Assembly: GCA_963995505.1 (NCBI GenBank) | Contig: OZ023180.1 | Coordinates: 4,774,501-4,838,500, forward strand | Origin: Hypericum androsaemum | Lineage: Eukaryota; Streptophyta; Magnoliopsida; Malpighiales; Hypericaceae | Direction: 5' to 3' | Length of the DNA: 64,000 bases | Shown: piece after piece, positions 1 through 11,829 of the stretch | Numbering within the stretch: the first letter of the stretch is position 1 | Layout: every line of letters starts with the position of its first letter | The notes under the pieces: model-generated | Told to the model about the DNA's origin: nothing | The model's input: only the letters and a program-made list of their open reading frames with translations | Database searches by the model: none | Program-made: the position numbers and the translations under genes

Positions 1-230
1 TTTAGTATTCCAAAAAATGATAGTAGATAATATGTGGATGAGAAAGAAATTAATTATTTATTCTGTGAACTAGGTTGCTGCTGTGGGTAAGAAAATATGT
101 AACTGGGTTGGATTGGGTATGTAAAAGACCTATCACTGGCCAATTCATAGCTAGAGATGGATGAGAGAAAAATTAATTTTTATTCTGTGAATTGGGTTGG
201 ATGGATTGCTGCTGTGAGTAATCTAACTCA
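1..230. repeat. Dispersed AT-rich repeat, copy 1
   Basis: This stretch repeats a theme of 'gataatatgtggatga' followed by 'gaaattaattatttatt' and a GGTTGGAT-type motif. A clearly related sequence lies at about 47590-47760, including the same 'aattaattatttatt' core. No coding potential is seen. It is probably a small non-autonomous transposon or part of one. The left end is outside the window, so ends and target duplication cannot be defined. Confidence 0.5.
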
Positions 231-489
231 TCCACCGCAACGGAAGTAATGTTTCTCTGTAATAAAACAATTATAATCATATTACATAGTTCGCCCTCTC
301 GTGATTTAGGTGTCACCAACATTAATATTTCGACCTTCTAAAAAAAATTAATATTTCGAGTACAACCATATAATCTTGACCAACTTTAAGTGGGTACTCA
401 TTTTTTAGATTATTAAGCTTTTTTCAATATTACTCCTGAGAGTTTTTGAGTTATATCACACTAGCAATTAGTAATCTCAATCTCAATAA

Positions 490-690
490 ACTCATTTAAA
501 CGACAGAATTTGTACAAATTTTGATTTCACTAATGTATTATGTCACATGAAAAAAAAAGTCACGAGATCAAATCACTCTATTGCATGTTAGAATTTTTGT
601 ATCTAACTGAAAATATTAAGACATAAAAAAACTAAGTTTTCACACTTATAAACTAAAAAATCACATTTATAACTATCACGTACTAATCTT
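490..690 (-). mobile_element. TRIM-like LTR element relic (internal part plus LTR)
   Basis: The segment from about 590 to 690 ('ttgtatctaact', 'attaagacataa', 'cacacttataaact') matches in order the reverse complement of the LTR-like unit at 35694-35808. The segment before it (490-590) matches the internal part of the relic at 52885-53130. The copy is degenerate, and I cannot see a second LTR or a target duplication. Orientation is inferred from the comparison. Confidence 0.45.
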
Positions 691-1573
691 ACCAATATAC
701 TATACGCTGAGTGAAACTTTGTGTGCTAATTTTTTTTTAGGGGTATGTGCCAAATTCATTGGATACTAGAAAATCGTTTCCCACCGTATTGGGTTTTTGG
801 GAAGGTGAAATCCAAGCACAAAAGACAGAAAAGGAAACAGTGTCCCGCGGGGATACATATCACCCCCTTAGAAATACAAATTAACATTAGAACATTTGTC
901 TGACATGTGAACACATTCGAACTGGAAGCGTATCCTGGCAAGGATAAATTAATTAAATTGATAAACAATTCCCTGATGAGCCAAGTATAGTATTATCCCT
1001 TCCACGATATATAAAATATTATTTATATATACATATATATATATATATTTTTAATGTTTAGCGTCTCATTGTTTATGTCGGCACACCAACTAGTTAACTC
1101 GAATACAAATTAATCTGTTTAATAAATATACGATATATTAACTAATGCTTAATTGAACAAGAGTAATCATATCTCTGGTCTTTAATTAAGTGATTTAAGC
1201 GAAAACTAATGATTCAGTAGACACATTAATTTCTTTTTTAATTAAAAAATGTGTTCAAGGAAATACGTTTAGTTTAGTCTACCAATCATATATTATCAGC
1301 GAGCATGTTAAATGTAACATAATCATATGGACATCAAGAAGCCATTTCCCTTATATAAAGTTCAATAATTTAACTAAACTAGGAAGCCGACAAAGGTCTC
1401 GTACAGTCGTACTCATGAGCTTTACCCTCCACACTTTTTACTTCATTTTCCGGCGTTTTAGATTCTTAGAGCCAATAAGTCATAAATTTATTCTTAAAAA
1501 AGTCATAAATTTATTCTTAAAAAAGTCATAAATTATACTAGTGGATTTAGTAATATCCAAATTATAATGCCCC
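691..1573. other. Intergenic, no gene seen
   Basis: AT-rich DNA without a supportable gene. It contains a short TA-rich simple repeat near 1020-1050. The 70-residue minus-strand open frame at 756-968 has no recognisable domain and is taken as chance. Confidence 0.6.
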
Positions 1574-1778
1574 GTGATCTGATCGACTGTCTTCACAGAT
1601 CAACACGAGTCTTTTCCAGCGTATTTTGTCCTCACTCACACACATCTCATAAACTTCCCAGGAGGTCACCCATACTGATCTTACTCCCAGCCAAACACAT
1701 TTAAAATTAGAGTTCTCTCAAGATGTGTGTCAGAAAAAAATGTGCACATTATTGATATAAATAGTACCAATCAATTCA
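1574..1778 (-). mobile_element. Cassandra-type TRIM LTR relic carrying a 5S rRNA-like segment
   Basis: Read on the minus strand, 1645-1672 contains 'GGGTGACCTCCTGGGAAGT', the box C promoter region of plant 5S rRNA. Weaker 5S-like similarity continues to about 1720. Around it are 'gtgatctgatcg', 'tcttcacagatcaacacgag' and 'gatataaatagtacc', which I recall as flanks of the 5S domain in Cassandra LTRs. A colinear, more decayed copy lies at 13718-13908. Cassandra is an established TRIM family whose LTRs hold 5S RNA sequence. The A-box half is badly degraded, so transcription is unlikely. Confidence 0.7.
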
Positions 1779-2450
1779 CTTAAGCATTTCTGATAGAACA
1801 TATCATTAACAGCACAAATATTATACAATTAAAAAAAAGTGGTTATAGGATTAGGAAGTAGTACTAGTAGTAGTACCTAATATCTACTACCTGCGCTAGG
1901 TAGGCAGGGGAATGAATAGGCCCACCCCCACATCTTTAATCACCCAATGGAGCAGTCACTCTCACCTCTCCCCATTATATAATTAGGCAAATAAACAAAA
2001 CGTGAAAAAAAATAAACGGCCCAAAGCAATCCCATGGAAGAGGACAAAACCATGTTTTCTTTATTTAAAAAAATCCATGGAAATAAGTAAAGTATGCTGA
2101 TGTAAAGTTTGGTAATATTCCCCCTTTTTTAAGTTTCGGACAATTGAACTCCAACACGTATATTATATAATTTATATCCCCTTTTGGTAGTTAAGGAGTA
2201 GAATTAGTCCAATTTTAGGTGTAATGAGAGTGATTGATTATTGTTTATCTCAAGAGGGAAAAAAATACCATCTTTGTGTAGCCAATTTTATCCCAGCATG
2301 TTTGTTTCAGAGGGGAAAAACATAACCAAGTTGGGAATTTTTTACAAGTTGAAAGCAGTATAAAGGAAAAGGTGGAATTTTTATTTCTTTTTTTTAATGA
2401 TTTAATTTCTTGCTTTTTATGATGATGAGATAATGATGTGCTCAAACTTC
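1779..2450. other. Intergenic / upstream of AHK2-like gene
   Basis: AT-rich sequence without a recognisable gene. It probably includes the distal promoter of the receptor gene that begins near 2.45 kb. The minus-strand 66-residue frame at 2245-2445 shows no known domain. Confidence 0.5.
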
Positions 2451-2494
2451 ATTTTTCCAAGTGCTGGCCAGCAAGCAGCAAGCAAGCTGAACCA

Positions 2495-2544
<50 letters not shown>

Positions 2545-3000
2545 GCCTCTGATCATTGATTCCAGTTGGGTGTGGAGCAAAAACACCAACTGGGTCTAAT
2601 CCAATTTTGCATGGTGATGGGTGTTTTTCAAGAAAGTTTCAATCTTGCTGCTTACTTTTGGCTGTCCCAGTGGTGAAGGGGTGCTTGTTAAAAGGAAAGA
2701 GCCAAACTTTCTGCCTGCATACCTCACTACTCATGATTCCCTTGCAGGTTGCTTCAAATAACAATCTGGGTTTTGTTCTGCTCCCCGTTTGGCATGATTA
2801 GTTTGCTCATGTTGGTAATTTAGTAGAGAGAGAGAGAGAGAGAGAGAGGGTGCGTGTGCGCTACTTTGTTTGGATTGTACTGGTGAACTTGGTCCGAAAA
2901 GCAATGTTCTTGAGAGAGTATTTGGGGTGTGTTATAGTGAATTCTTACCTGCCAGCTTCAATTGTGATCTGGGGGGGCGTCTCCTGAGGGTTTTATTTGG
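2451..3000 (+). promoter_or_regulatory. 5' leader of the AHK2-like gene with two GA microsatellites
   Basis: The 550 bases before the ATG contain a long (GA)n tract at about 2500-2541 and a second at about 2826-2849. Such GA/CT tracts are common in plant core promoters and 5' leaders. The open frame at 2556-2801 has no known domain and sits inside this leader; it may be an upstream ORF or partly an intron. The exact transcription start cannot be fixed from sequence alone. Confidence 0.5.
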
Positions 3001-6000
3001 ATGAGTTGTGTTAATGGAACCGGTTCTCTGTCGAGGATCTTTTTGAAGATGCACAGGTGGTGGCTTTTGTCTGGAATGGCTTGTCAGCTATCTGGCTTAA
3101 ATGGGAAATTGCCAGCAAGTTACAAGATGAGGAAAGTAAAGGAATCTTCACATGGGGTTAATCAAGTTAGGAAATGCAGGAGAAAGGCTTTGTCCATGTG
3201 GGCTCTTACTGCTGTTGTCGTCGTCGTTGGGGTGCTACTGTGGTTTCTGTTGAGTTCTACAAGTGGAACATCTAGAAGGAAGGCGGAGACCCCGAGTTCT
3301 TGTGAAGATGAAGCTCAGGTTTTGATGCATTCTCTAAATTTCACTGGGGAACAGCTTCATGATCTGGCTTCTTTGTGTTCTGAATTGGATCAGGTGCCGT
3401 CTTTAATTGCCATCAAGTGTTTGGTGAAAACTTTTTGGTTTCTTGGTTGCAAAATTACATTTATTCCGTTGATAACTTCCGTTCGTCTAAGTGCTTTCTA
3501 GATTAAAAGTCAGTCAAGTTTCTTTCTTGATTTGTGTTTAAGTCGGCTATCAAAACCAAAGATCAGCCGTAGGTCTGCAGAACTTATCTAAGTTGGTATT
3601 GCAATCACTTGCTTCTTTGTTGCTCTTTTATTTTTTGTTCCGTTGGAATACCTTGTGAAATGCGAGCAAGTTGCACAAAACTCCCATGTTTCTGTTCTAT
3701 GAAGATACATTTTTCTTGGTATGCGGGATTTATATGTCACCTGAACTCATAAGATCATCTTACTGCCTGAGTTGTGCAGGCACCCTGTTTTCAGAAGCAA
3801 AAGCTTATGCAGCAGGATAGACCGGCTGCTGATTATTTAGAGTATAAAGGTCAGTGCCCAGTCCCAGATAAACATGCTCTTCTGAAGCGAGAATGCTTGT
3901 TGGCCGACAGATCTTCTGCAGTTGTTTCGGAATCAACAACTTCACCATCTTGTTGGAAGGTAAAAACACATTGCTTATAGAAGGAAATTTGTTTTGCTAT
4001 GAACTTACGCATTCCCAAGATTGTGAATCAATTCCCATTGACTAACACTTTTACGTTGTTGTTATCTGAATCCCTTGCCAAGAGGGATACCTGTACACTG
4101 GCAAAGCTAGATTTTCAGCACCTGAAGTTTTGTGTATTTAGGTAACTACTCTTGTGGTTTTTTTTCTGGCTATAACAGCAGGATATGTTGCCCCACAGTA
4201 TAAATGAAGTTTCGGGTGAAGATCAATGCAGACTCTTGTCTTTCACCTTTGCTAAAGCTTGCTGGTGTGTCCTGGTGGGAGTGATTTTAAGCTGCATCAT
4301 CTCTGGTTTTGGTACGAAATTAGTGTTGAAGGATAAGGAAAAGGAAGCTAAGCTGGAGGCATTGCCCCTACAGCGGCAGCAACTGCTGCAGCTAACCCAG
4401 AGTTCTCCTAAAAGCTATGGCAATTGGAGGAAGAAGATTCTTCTAATATTTGTCTTGCTAGGGATCTTTACCTCTATTTGGTTGTTTTGGCACTTGAGTG
4501 GAAACATTGCTTTAAAGAGGGAAGAAACTCTAGCGAGCATGTGTGATGAGCGAGCTCGGATGCTGCAGGATCAGTTCAACGTGAGCATGAACCATGTTCA
4601 TGCCTTGGCCATTCTCGTATCCACTTTTCACCACGGCAAAAATCCTTCTGCAATAGATCAGGTGATTAGTATGGATAAGGTTGTAGTCCTTGATGTTAGG
4701 TTTTGTATTCCCCTTCCGACATCGTAGCGAGTAAGCTTTTGGTTTGTGAATCTCTATTTGTAGATAACATTTGGTGAATATACGGAGAGGACCGCTTTTG
4801 AGAGACCGCTTACCAGTGGTGTCGCATATGCTGTCAAAGTGCTTCACTCAGAAAGGGAGCAATTTGAAAAGCAGCAAGGATGGACAATTAAGAAGATGGA
4901 ATCTGAGGACCAGACTTTAGTTCAAGACTGTAGCCCGGAAAACTTGGATCCTGCTCCATTTCAAGATGAATACGCTCCCGTGATACTCTCTCAAGAAACT
5001 GTTTCTCACATTGTCTCTATTGATATGATGTCTGGAAAGGTGCGATTAATGTAATTTTTGGACTTCTTTTGGTCATCTCTTATTCTTTATTCTCATGGTC
5101 GCCTTTACTCGCCTTTTCTTGTGAACTATAGGACGACCGTGAGAACATCTTGCGAGCAAGGGCTTCCAGAAAGGGTGTTTTGACCTCTCCATTTAAGCTT
5201 TTGAAATCCAATCATTTGGGCGTTGTTCTCACATTTGCTGTTTATAATACCGAGCTACCTCTGGATGCTACACCTGAACAGCAGATTCAAGCTTGTGTGG
5301 GGTAAGGATGTTTCTTTGAGAGGTTTTGAAACTCCAATGTGCCTGAAATTCCTAGCTCTTCTTTTGTTGGAAAGTACTTGCTAATTTGCCTTCGTCTTGC
5401 AAGGTATCTTGGTGCGTCCTATGATGTCCCGTCACTGGTGGAGAAGCTTCTGCAGCAACTTGCCAGCAAGCAAACTATTGTTGTGAACGTCTATGACACA
5501 ACGAATGCTAGTAATTCAATCCTTATGTATGGCGGTGATGTCATTGATACAGGCCTCATCTACGTTAGCAACCTTGACTTCGGTGATCCGTCGCGGAGAC
5601 ATGAAATGCATTGCAGGTGAACTTTTTAACTAACTACGTTTACTGGTTCAAGTTCCCAGTGACTTTCAAGTTGAATTCTTCCATTTCATTTCCGGTACAG
5701 GTTCAAGCAAAAAGCTCCTTTACCTTGGACTGCAATAAATGCGTCTGCTGCTGTCTTCATTATCACTGTTCTTGTCGGGCACATATTCCACGCGGCCATA
5801 AAACGTATAGCAAAAGTTGAAGCCGACTGCCATGAGATGTTGGAACTCAAAGTCCTTGCGGAAGCTGCAGATGTAGCAAAATCTAAGGTGCGTTTGCATC
5901 TTTTACGCCTTCATTGTTAACGATGTTTCGCGACTTACATATTTTGCTATCTCGCAGTTTCTTGCTACTGTTTCCCATGAAATCAGAACTCCTATGAATG

Positions 6001-8136
6001 GTGTTCTAGGTATGTAAGAAAAATCTTTACTTGATGGTTAACTGCCTCCATTCAACGATGTGATAAAAAACACGGTGCTCCTTGATTTAGGTATGCTGCA
6101 AATGCTAATGGACACAAAGCTTGACACAAGCCAAGAGGACTATGCGAAGACAGCTCATGCCAGTGGAAGAGAGCTAATCTCGCTGATAAACGACGTTCTA
6201 GATCAGGCAAAGATAGAATCAGGCAGGCTGGAACTAGAAGCTGTTCCTTTCGATCTGCATTCTGTTCTCGACAATGTTGTCTCAGCGTTTTCAGGCAGGT
6301 CCAGTGAGAAAAGGATTGAGGTGAGCAAAAAATGACTCTTCTTGCTTATTCCGTTTCTCTTGCGTTAATTGTGCTGCATTTGGTTCGACGATGCCATGAT
6401 ATTCGATTGACAAACTTCGTTTTTCTTGTTTGGCTGAGAGAAGCTTGCTGTTTATGCCTCCAACCGCGTTCCTGAAATTGTTATCGGAGACCCTGTGCGG
6501 TTCCATCAAATCATTCAAAATCTCGTTGGAAACTCTATCAAGGTTGGTTTTTTGGAAATTGCTTTGTTCTTAGTTTTGTTTTCAAGCACGCAACACTATT
6601 TTGCTCACTAATACATTGCGTGGTGTGACCAGTTCACACGTGACAACGAGGGGCACATAATTGTCATCGTGCACCTCGTTGACGAAGTCATAGGGCAACT
6701 TGATGCGAAGGATGCTGTGTTGAGGAACGGTTCAGTTCCGACGGATGATCCGACCAACGAACTCTGCGATACATTGAGTGGGTTTCCCGTTGTTAACAGG
6801 TGGAAAAGTTGGGAGAATTTCAAGAAGTTAAACAACATAAACTTGACGAAGGAACCTGATATTGTCCGAGTGCTGGTTACAGTTGAGGATACAGGTATTG
6901 GAATATTACCAGATGCACAAAAACGTATCTTCACTCCTTTCGTTCAGGGCGACAGTTCTACATCGCGAACGTATGGCGGGACAGGGATAGGGCTGAGCAT
7001 TAGCAAATATTTAGTGAATCTAATGGACGGTGAGATCGATTTTGTTAGCGAAGCCGGCATTGGCAGCACCTTTTCATTCACAGTTTCCTTCAAAAGAGGA
7101 GAATCAAGAACATTGGATACCAAGTGGCCTCTTTGCGATCCAGCACTTACAGAATTTCAAGGACAGAGATCTTTGATAGTAGATAATAGGAGAATCCGAG
7201 CAGAAGTCACGAAGTATCACCTCCGGAGATTGGGAGTACATGCTGATATAGTTCCCAATCTGAAATCAGCAAGCACTTACCTAACCACGGGTTGCAAGGA
7301 CAGGTACGTTCGACAGGTTCTTATAGACACAGAAGTTTGGAATAAGGAAGCCGCTTCTGCGTTTCATACAGTTCTGAATGCATCAAAGCAGAATGTTGGA
7401 CCAGAAATTCCCATAAACCTTCCCAAAGTCCTTCTCTTGGCCAATTCTATCAGCTCCGAGGAACGAGCTGAGCTCGAATCCGCTCGATTAGTGGACAATA
7501 TAGTGATCAAGCCTTTGCGATCAAGTGTCTTGATTGCTGCTTTTCAAGAAGCTGTTGGAATTGGTAGAGAGAACCAAGTACATAAGAAGAAACCTTTGGC
7601 ACTCGGAAACCTGGTCAGAGGAAAGCAAATTCTAGTGGTAGATGACAATATGGTGAACAGAAGAGTGGCAGAGGGTGCTTTGAAGAAATATGGAGCTATT
7701 GTTACTTGCGCGAACAATGGCTTGGAAGCCGTTAAAATGCTCAAACCACCACATAGATTTGACGCCTGCTTCATGGATCGACATATGCCTGAGATGGATG
7801 GGTAATATTCTTGTCTTGTTCATGAATTTATTTAAGCTGTATTCTGGTAGCATGTTTAACAAGTTCCATTTCTGTCTAATTTGCAGCTTGGAAGCTACCA
7901 GGCAAATTCGGTCCACGGAGGAGTTGGTTAACGGCCAGATTACATCCGGGGAAGTGTCAATGGCGATGTTTGGAAATGTAGCATACTGGCACACTCCTAT
8001 ATTGGCAATGACTGCTGATGTGATCCAGGGAGCTAATGAAGAATGCTTGAGGTGCGGAATGGACGATTTCGTGTCCAAACCTTTCGAAGAAGAACAGCTT
8101 TACAACGCTCTTGCACACTTTTTCGAGTCTGGCTAA
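3001..8136 (+). CDS. AHK2: Cytokinin receptor, CHASE-domain hybrid histidine kinase (AHK2 type)
   Basis: Senses cytokinin and phosphorylates HPt proteins from ER or plasma membranes. Twelve exons join in frame to 1232 residues: 3001-3393, 3780-3959, 4182-4661, 4764-5039, 5132-5301, 5404-5616, 5701-5887, 5958-6009, 6091-6320, 6444-6542, 6633-7801, 7887-8136. Hydrophobic segments lie near residues 64-86, 213-233 and 277-295, then the CHASE domain (about 340-560), another membrane span (about 582-603), and the H-box [11 protein letters not shown] with His640. ATPase boxes follow ([27 protein letters not shown]), then a degenerate receiver, then a canonical receiver (ILVVDDN, phospho-acceptor Asp1142, VSKPF). 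The long N-terminus with extra membrane spans fits AHK2 rather than AHK3 or AHK4. The residues after Asp1142 are RH where Arabidopsis has LQ; the acceptor itself is kept. No disabling change is seen. Confidence 0.95.
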
Positions 8137-8277
8137 TGGAATTGGTAGCGACATGGGCGGAAGGCCATGGATAACAGATCAGACAAGGGAGGAGACGTAT
8201 TTTTGATCTTGCAGAGCTGCATCATCAGCAAAATCAGTACTTAGAAAGAGCGGATTCTATCAAGAACAAGGAGGGAG

Positions 8278-8580
8278 ATGCCAATCGAATCAGTTCTCCA
8301 GTCCATCCATACATACCCTCATGAGCTGCTTGAGACGTGTGACCGGATAGAGAAAATGCTCTGCGGCATTTGGTGGGGAAGCTCAGAGGGAGTACGGAAG
8401 ATGCATTGGCGCAGTCGGGGGAGAATGCGCATGTCCAGAAGGGAGGGAGGATTGGGGTTCCCGCGGATAGCCAGCTTTAACAAGGCAATGCTCGCTAAGC
8501 ATGCATGGCGGCTCATTTGCTCCATCCCGACTCCCTGACGACTAAGATCTTGCAGGCTGGCTACGCACTTTCCTGCTGTC
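8278..8580 (+). mobile_element. LINE reverse-transcriptase fragment just downstream of AHK2
   Basis: The translation contains CDRIEKMLCGIWWGSS, HWRSRGRM, GGLGF, FNKAMLAKHAWRL, the conserved region after the RT palm of plant L1-type LINEs (compare GGLGFKDL at the 6-kb LINE near 32.8 kb). The frame breaks near 8525 and similarity continues in another frame (SLTTKILQAGY). It starts only 141 bases after the receptor stop codon and could be part of its 3' UTR. No poly(A) or target duplication was recognised, so this is an internal fragment. Confidence 0.75.
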
Positions 8581-9397
8581 CGGTGGGCTAGGACGGAGAG
8601 GAGTAGGTGCTGAGTGCAATATCAATGGTCTACCCGGGGCCTCATCTGGAGTGGAATCTCCATTGTCATCCTCCATGCATCAAAATCTTTCTCCCCTGTA
8701 GGATGTATTGGCTATCAATTATTTTAGATTCATGTATATATATTTTGTTATTTAAAATGTAAATATTTTTTACGTGATACAAAAGTTCAAATTTCATAAT
8801 TTAATAGATTTATGACCAAATTTAATAGATTCATTTTCTACTTTTTAAGTATATTGCTACTACCATAACATCGTTATTTTTTAAACAAACCCCCTCCTAT
8901 TTCGACCCAAAATGTAACGTTAGGCCCATAAAATTTACACACAGTTTATTTGCAAATCCATTATGTAACGTTAAGACCACTATCTAATTACACTTAATTT
9001 GCAAGGCCCATGCTTATTCACTTCTAACGCCCCCACACAAAAGAAAATAATTCGACTTCCGAACTAAATAAGAAACCCTAAACAAGTAATCAACTTAAAA
9101 ATAATTTAGCATGCGTCCAGATTGAAATCCCATATTCCCCCATCCGATTGTATCAAAGACCCCAACTTCAACTCAAACTTTCATGGTTAAACTAGAACAC
9201 CGTTCACTCTCAGCTGTTGGTATACCAGAAAGCTAAATGAGCGATAATTACTCCTTGATTTAGGATATAAGAAGAGCTTATCTGGAAAGCACTTTAACAT
9301 GTGACATTTGTTCACGTGATGTTTCCTTTAGTTTGTCCTCCAACAGAATTTCCAAGATGGACCACATCCTCCCCTCCTTTTAGCATCTTTCCGTTGT
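8581..9397. other. Intergenic, upstream region of the X8 gene
   Basis: No gene is seen. The sequence is AT-rich from about 8700, with no recognisable transposon ends, and grades into the promoter of the X8-domain gene. Confidence 0.5.
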
Positions 9398-9404
9398 TTA
9401 TATA
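9398..9404 (+). promoter_or_regulatory. Putative TATA box of the X8 gene
   Basis: The motif TTTATATAGAGG places a TATATA-type element about 60 bases before the ATG at 9463. Transcription would start near 9430, leaving a short leader. This is inferred from motif and spacing only. Confidence 0.55.
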
Positions 9405-9462
9405 GAGGAACCTATACTTCTAGTGGTGCACTTAAACCCTATCTCTGTGTGTGCGTGGAAAG

Positions 9463-10077
9463 ATGCCAACATTTCGGACAAGACTAGCGCTCGCGCTGTT
9501 GGTCGTGTTCATTGCTGCTCGAAAATCCGGTAAGGATAATATATGTTACCTTCTAGCTCTAGCGTCTAACTTGCCGATGCGGCATTTTCGGGTTTCGGAG
9601 TATCTTAGCCGTTGCCTCTGTTTCATCTGCTAGACGGGCAGTTGGAGCAATGGTGTGTAGCAGATGAGCAGACACCAGATGATGAGTTGCAGGTGGCGTT
9701 GGACTGGGCTTGCGGAAAAGGTGGCGCGAACTGCAGCCAGATTCAAGCAAACCAGCCTTGCTATTTACCCAACACTGTCAAGAACCATGCTTCTTATGCC
9801 TTCAACAGCTACTTCCAGAGATTCAAGAACAAAGGTGCATCTTGCTACTTCAAAGGAGCTGCTCTCATTACAGGACTTGATCCTAGTAAGTCCACACTAA
9901 ATACATGCAACTCATTGCCGTTACGGAACCAAAAACTGACAAAGATTGACAAGTAGACGGGAAACAAAACCATGTTTTGGTTGTGTATAGCCACCAAAAG
10001 AGTACTGCAATTTATATTTGAGCTCTAAAAACTTGCTTGCAGGCCATAGCTCCTGCCGGTACGAGTTCATTCCATGA
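9463..10077 (+). CDS. Small secreted X8-domain protein (callose-binding type)
   Basis: Three exons (9463-9529, 9634-9885, 10043-10077) join in frame to 117 residues. The first about 20 residues form a hydrophobic signal peptide (LALALLVVFIAA). The mature part is a single X8 domain: EQWCVADEQTPDDELQ, DWACGKGGANC, QPCYLPNTV, FNSYFQRFK, ASCYFKGAALI and a final SSCRYEF, with six cysteines expected to form three disulfides. X8 domains bind beta-1,3-glucans and occur in plasmodesmal callose-binding proteins, olive-pollen Ole e 10-like proteins and C-terminal to glucanases. This protein has no GPI-anchor tail and no glucanase domain, so it resembles the stand-alone secreted Ole e 10-like group. Tissue and target are not visible in the sequence. 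Confidence 0.88.
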
Positions 10078-10595
10078 TTGATGGCAAGTGAATGAACCAA
10101 TCATAGAGGATGCAGTGGTGCCATGGCCAGATTTCAAAGTATCTTAGCTATTGCCTCCCAACTCACAATTGTTTCTCATTCAAGAATTAGACAATTTTTC
10201 CTTCTTTTAATGTTTTCTTGTATCATCCGGAAGATTACTTCGGGTATTGAGATTTTAAGGACAATATTGATGAGTGAAAGTAAAGCAGCAGTCAACAGAG
10301 TCATTTGATAACTAAATTGTATCTTCTCAGGGGAAGAATCACTAAGGTCTCATGACTCATTTCCAGGAGAAACTCATGTTATTCAATTTACGGATTTATC
10401 ATATTCATGCAAGCAGCAGAATGACAAATCACAGGCTTCACTGACGAACTGATTACACATTGTTAACAGAGAGATAAATATACAAGGACTTGAAACAAGC
10501 GTGTGGATATGTTATGACGCGTGAGAGAGAGAGAGAGAGATAGAGAGAGAGCAAACAACACATACAATGCTTGTTCAGCCTCATCAGTTCATGGC
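10078..10595. other. Convergent intergenic region with a GA microsatellite
   Basis: This lies between the stops of the X8 gene (+) and the TMEM256-like gene (-). It should hold both 3' UTRs. A (GA)n tract at about 10522-10551 is interrupted once by a T. No other gene is seen. Confidence 0.6.
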
Positions 10596-11600
10596 TTAGA
10601 AAAGCAAGCTTGCCCAAGCAGCAATGAACGCAAAGCCGCCAAACGGAGCGACCTTCGCGTACGTCCTGTCTTCAAGGAGTGCGACAGTATAGCACCTGCA
10701 AACAGGAATTCCAAGGCAACATTACTCATCACTGGTCCGGTCCTTCATAAAAGTTATGAAGAACATAAAGAACCCTAACAGCAGCAATGCTCCTTTCGCA
10801 AGCCAACCCGAATCCCAAGCAGGGCCCAAGGGTTGTCCCACCTGACCCGAAGTGCCTAATGGCAAATGGATCCCTCCAAAGAGGAAACTAAGAACCGAAA
10901 CTCAAACACGCTAAGATCACAACGATCCCCAAAATCAATTCCCCCACGGATCATGAATGCGGAAAGGGTTACTTACGTTCCGGAGAAACCGAGGATCCCG
11001 GCAGTCAAGAGCCCCCCAAACTGCGCACCATTAGCATCTCTTGTCAATTAACAGACACACATCAAAAATTAACAACCAAAAACCCAAACTACTAAACCGG
11101 AACAAACTTGACTCACAACATTGGGATGCCTAGCGAGAGGCGCGGAGACCAGAGCCGCGGTGTGAACCAAATGGTACAACGACGCCGTCTGCCACACCTG
11201 CAATTCCACGTATTCCCAATTTTTTTAAGGAAAAAGAACAAAAAAAAATAAGACCTAGAATTAAATTGAGGCTTGAACGAACCAACACGTACCTCCTTGT
11301 AAGAAGGGTTTTCGGGTTTGAACACGTGCGCCCCGTACGTGCCCAGCCCCAGCGCCGCCATCCCTACAACCACAACACGACGCCGTCAGATGGATAGATA
11401 GAGTTAGTTAGTTAGTTAGTTGTAACTGACTGACCGGAAACGGCGGCGACTTTGTGCCATATGGCGGGGTCCATAAGCCTCCAAGGTTGTTTCTTCTCTT
11501 TGACTAATAAAACCGCTTCTTCTTCTTCTACCTCTGCGGCTTCGATGGGCTCCTCGGATCCCCAGACGGACCTCACCTTCTTCTTCAAGTCAAATGGCAT
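10596..11600 (-). CDS. TMEM256/DUF423 family small membrane protein
   Basis: Five exons on the minus strand (11435-11600, 11293-11363, 11117-11197, 10977-11020, 10596-10695) join in frame to 153 residues. The conserved part starts with MDPAIWHKVAAVSG and continues with AALGLGTYGAHVFKP, VWQTASLYHLVHTAALV, FGGLLTAGILGFSGT and APFGGFAFIAAWASLLF, the pattern of the UPF0382/TMEM256 family: about four hydrophobic helices and no assigned biochemical role. Family members usually start near the MDP. Here an in-frame ATG at 11600 adds 42 residues, rich in Lys/Arg then Glu. The internal ATG at 11474 is the alternative start. The extension could be a real N-terminus or translated leader. Confidence 0.88.
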
Positions 11601-11829
11601 CTTACGGTACGGAGTTTCTTTTCTTCTTCTGTGCTTTCCGACCGAGAAATCCAGCCCGATGCGCCGTCGTTTTGTTTTATCGAGTGCCTGACTCGCTGAT
11701 TGGGCTGGGCTTGTTTCTTTGGCAGCCCATTTTGAGTGATGTAGAGGCCCATAACTGCTCGTTTGCATGTTGTAGAAATCACGTTGTATAATTTAGATTA
11801 GTCAGTTTAGCAATAATTTAAATAAGATA

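Noticed and set aside
1645..1720. A 5S rRNA gene
   Set aside because: Only the box C half is well kept and the flanks match Cassandra LTR sequence, so it is a retroelement relic.
2556..2801. 81-residue frame upstream of AHK2 as a separate small gene
   Set aside because: It lies within the GA-rich leader of the receptor gene and has no signal peptide or known motif; at most an upstream ORF.
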